Assembly: GCA_003242255.1 (NCBI GenBank)
Contig: QGUT01000036.1
Location: forward strand, 1-13,705
Source: Bacillota bacterium
GTDB lineage: Bacteria; Bacillota; Thermosediminibacteria; Thermosediminibacterales; Thermosediminibacteraceae
Length of the DNA: 13,705 nt
Direction: 5' to 3'
Part shown: piece by piece, positions 13,430 to 13,705 of the stretch
Numbering within the stretch: position 1 is the stretch's first letter
How the letters are laid out: each line of letters opens with the position of its first letter
Position numbers and translations under genes: made by a program
The notes under the pieces: generated by a model
The model's database searches: none
The model's input: the letters and a program-made list of their open reading frames with translations, nothing else
What the model was told of the DNA's origin: nothing

Positions 13430-13705
13430 ATGTCCGAACTCATCCAAAACCGGGAGTACAGGATCAAAGCCTTAAAAGAGCTGATAATGGACCTTCACAG
13501 GGGAAAAACCGTAGACGAGGTAAAGCACAGGTTCCGGGAAATTATCAAAGACGTGTCCGCCGAAGAAGTGTCGGCCATGGAACAGGCCCTGATCCAGGAA
13601 GGCATGCCTGTAGAAGAAGTCCAGAGGCTCTGCGACGTACACGCTTCCATATTCAAAGAAGCGTTAGAGCAAAAACCGAAGCCCTCGGCAGTTCCCGGCC
13701 ACCCG
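13430..13705 (+). CDS. DUF438 domain protein, N-terminal part only
   Basis: The reading frame is open from ATG 13430 to the window edge (92 codons seen). The RBS GAAGGAGGG lies 6 nt upstream. The helical N-terminus with LKELIMDLHRGKTVDEVKHR, EIIKDVSAEEVSAMEQ and the GMPVEEVQRLCDVH motif matches the DUF438 domain. In anaerobes this domain is usually followed by a hemerythrin-like di-iron domain and often a PAS domain; neither is visible here because the gene runs off the window. The trailing PGHP fits the normal entry into the hemerythrin part. A possible redox, oxygen or metal-sensing role is inferred from family architecture only. Confidence 0.88.
   Translation, partial: MSELIQNREYRIKALKELIMDLHRGKTVDEVKHRFREIIKDVSAEEVSAMEQALIQEGMPVEEVQRLCDVHASIFKEALEQKPKPSAVPGHP

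Overview
The window reads as ordinary chromosomal DNA from an anaerobic, probably thermophilic, Firmicute of the Thermosediminibacterales/Thermoanaerobacterales kind. This placement is an inference from gene content: meso-DAP metabolism, a PAS-type sigma-54 activator, DUF438 and DUF1538 proteins, purine-rich GGAGG-type ribosome binding sites, and frequent TTG/GTG starts. All genes from 67 to about 12920 lie on the minus strand, so transcription there runs from high to low coordinates. Only the last two genes (13055 onward) lie on the plus strand. No tRNA, rRNA, CRISPR array, IS element or phage gene was seen.

Layout by coordinate. 67-3202: a diaminopimelate (DAP) module made of dapF, a DAACS-family cation symporter and a Ddh-like dehydrogenase. 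It is preceded by a near-consensus sigma-54 promoter (3241-3256). 3427-5292: a sigma-54 enhancer-binding activator with two PAS-like parts around an unrecognised region. 5322-6731: a MATE efflux pump. 6821-9128: an operon of a small membrane-anchored protein, two adjacent DUF1538 membrane proteins and a P-II-like protein. It has a strong sigma-A promoter (9183-9212) and a strong terminator (6766-6798). 9233-12923: gamma-carbonic anhydrase, cdd, deoA, deoB, punA, and a protein built of six GRxGG repeats. In this run cdd, deoA and deoB are all broken. 13055-13705: a cupin and the start of a DUF438 protein, divergent from the carbonic anhydrase across an intergenic region with two palindromes.

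How the genes fit together. The activator next to a GG-N10-GC promoter suggests that the ddh-symporter-dapF operon is induced by a small molecule. The Ddh-like enzyme has a Glu where NADP-type family members have Arg residues. The symporter lacks the Arg that binds acidic side chains. Together these point to inducible uptake and oxidation of a non-acidic amino acid rather than plain lysine or peptidoglycan biosynthesis, although dapF itself is biosynthetic. The DUF1538 pair with a dedicated P-II-like protein looks like a nitrogen- or nucleotide-gated transport system of unknown substrate, and it is the best candidate for an undescribed system here. The nucleoside salvage cluster keeps an intact punA, but cdd has a one-base insertion, deoA has lost its 3' third, and deoB has lost its 5' part and an internal block. 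This is either real decay of pyrimidine deoxynucleoside salvage or a local sequence/assembly fault.
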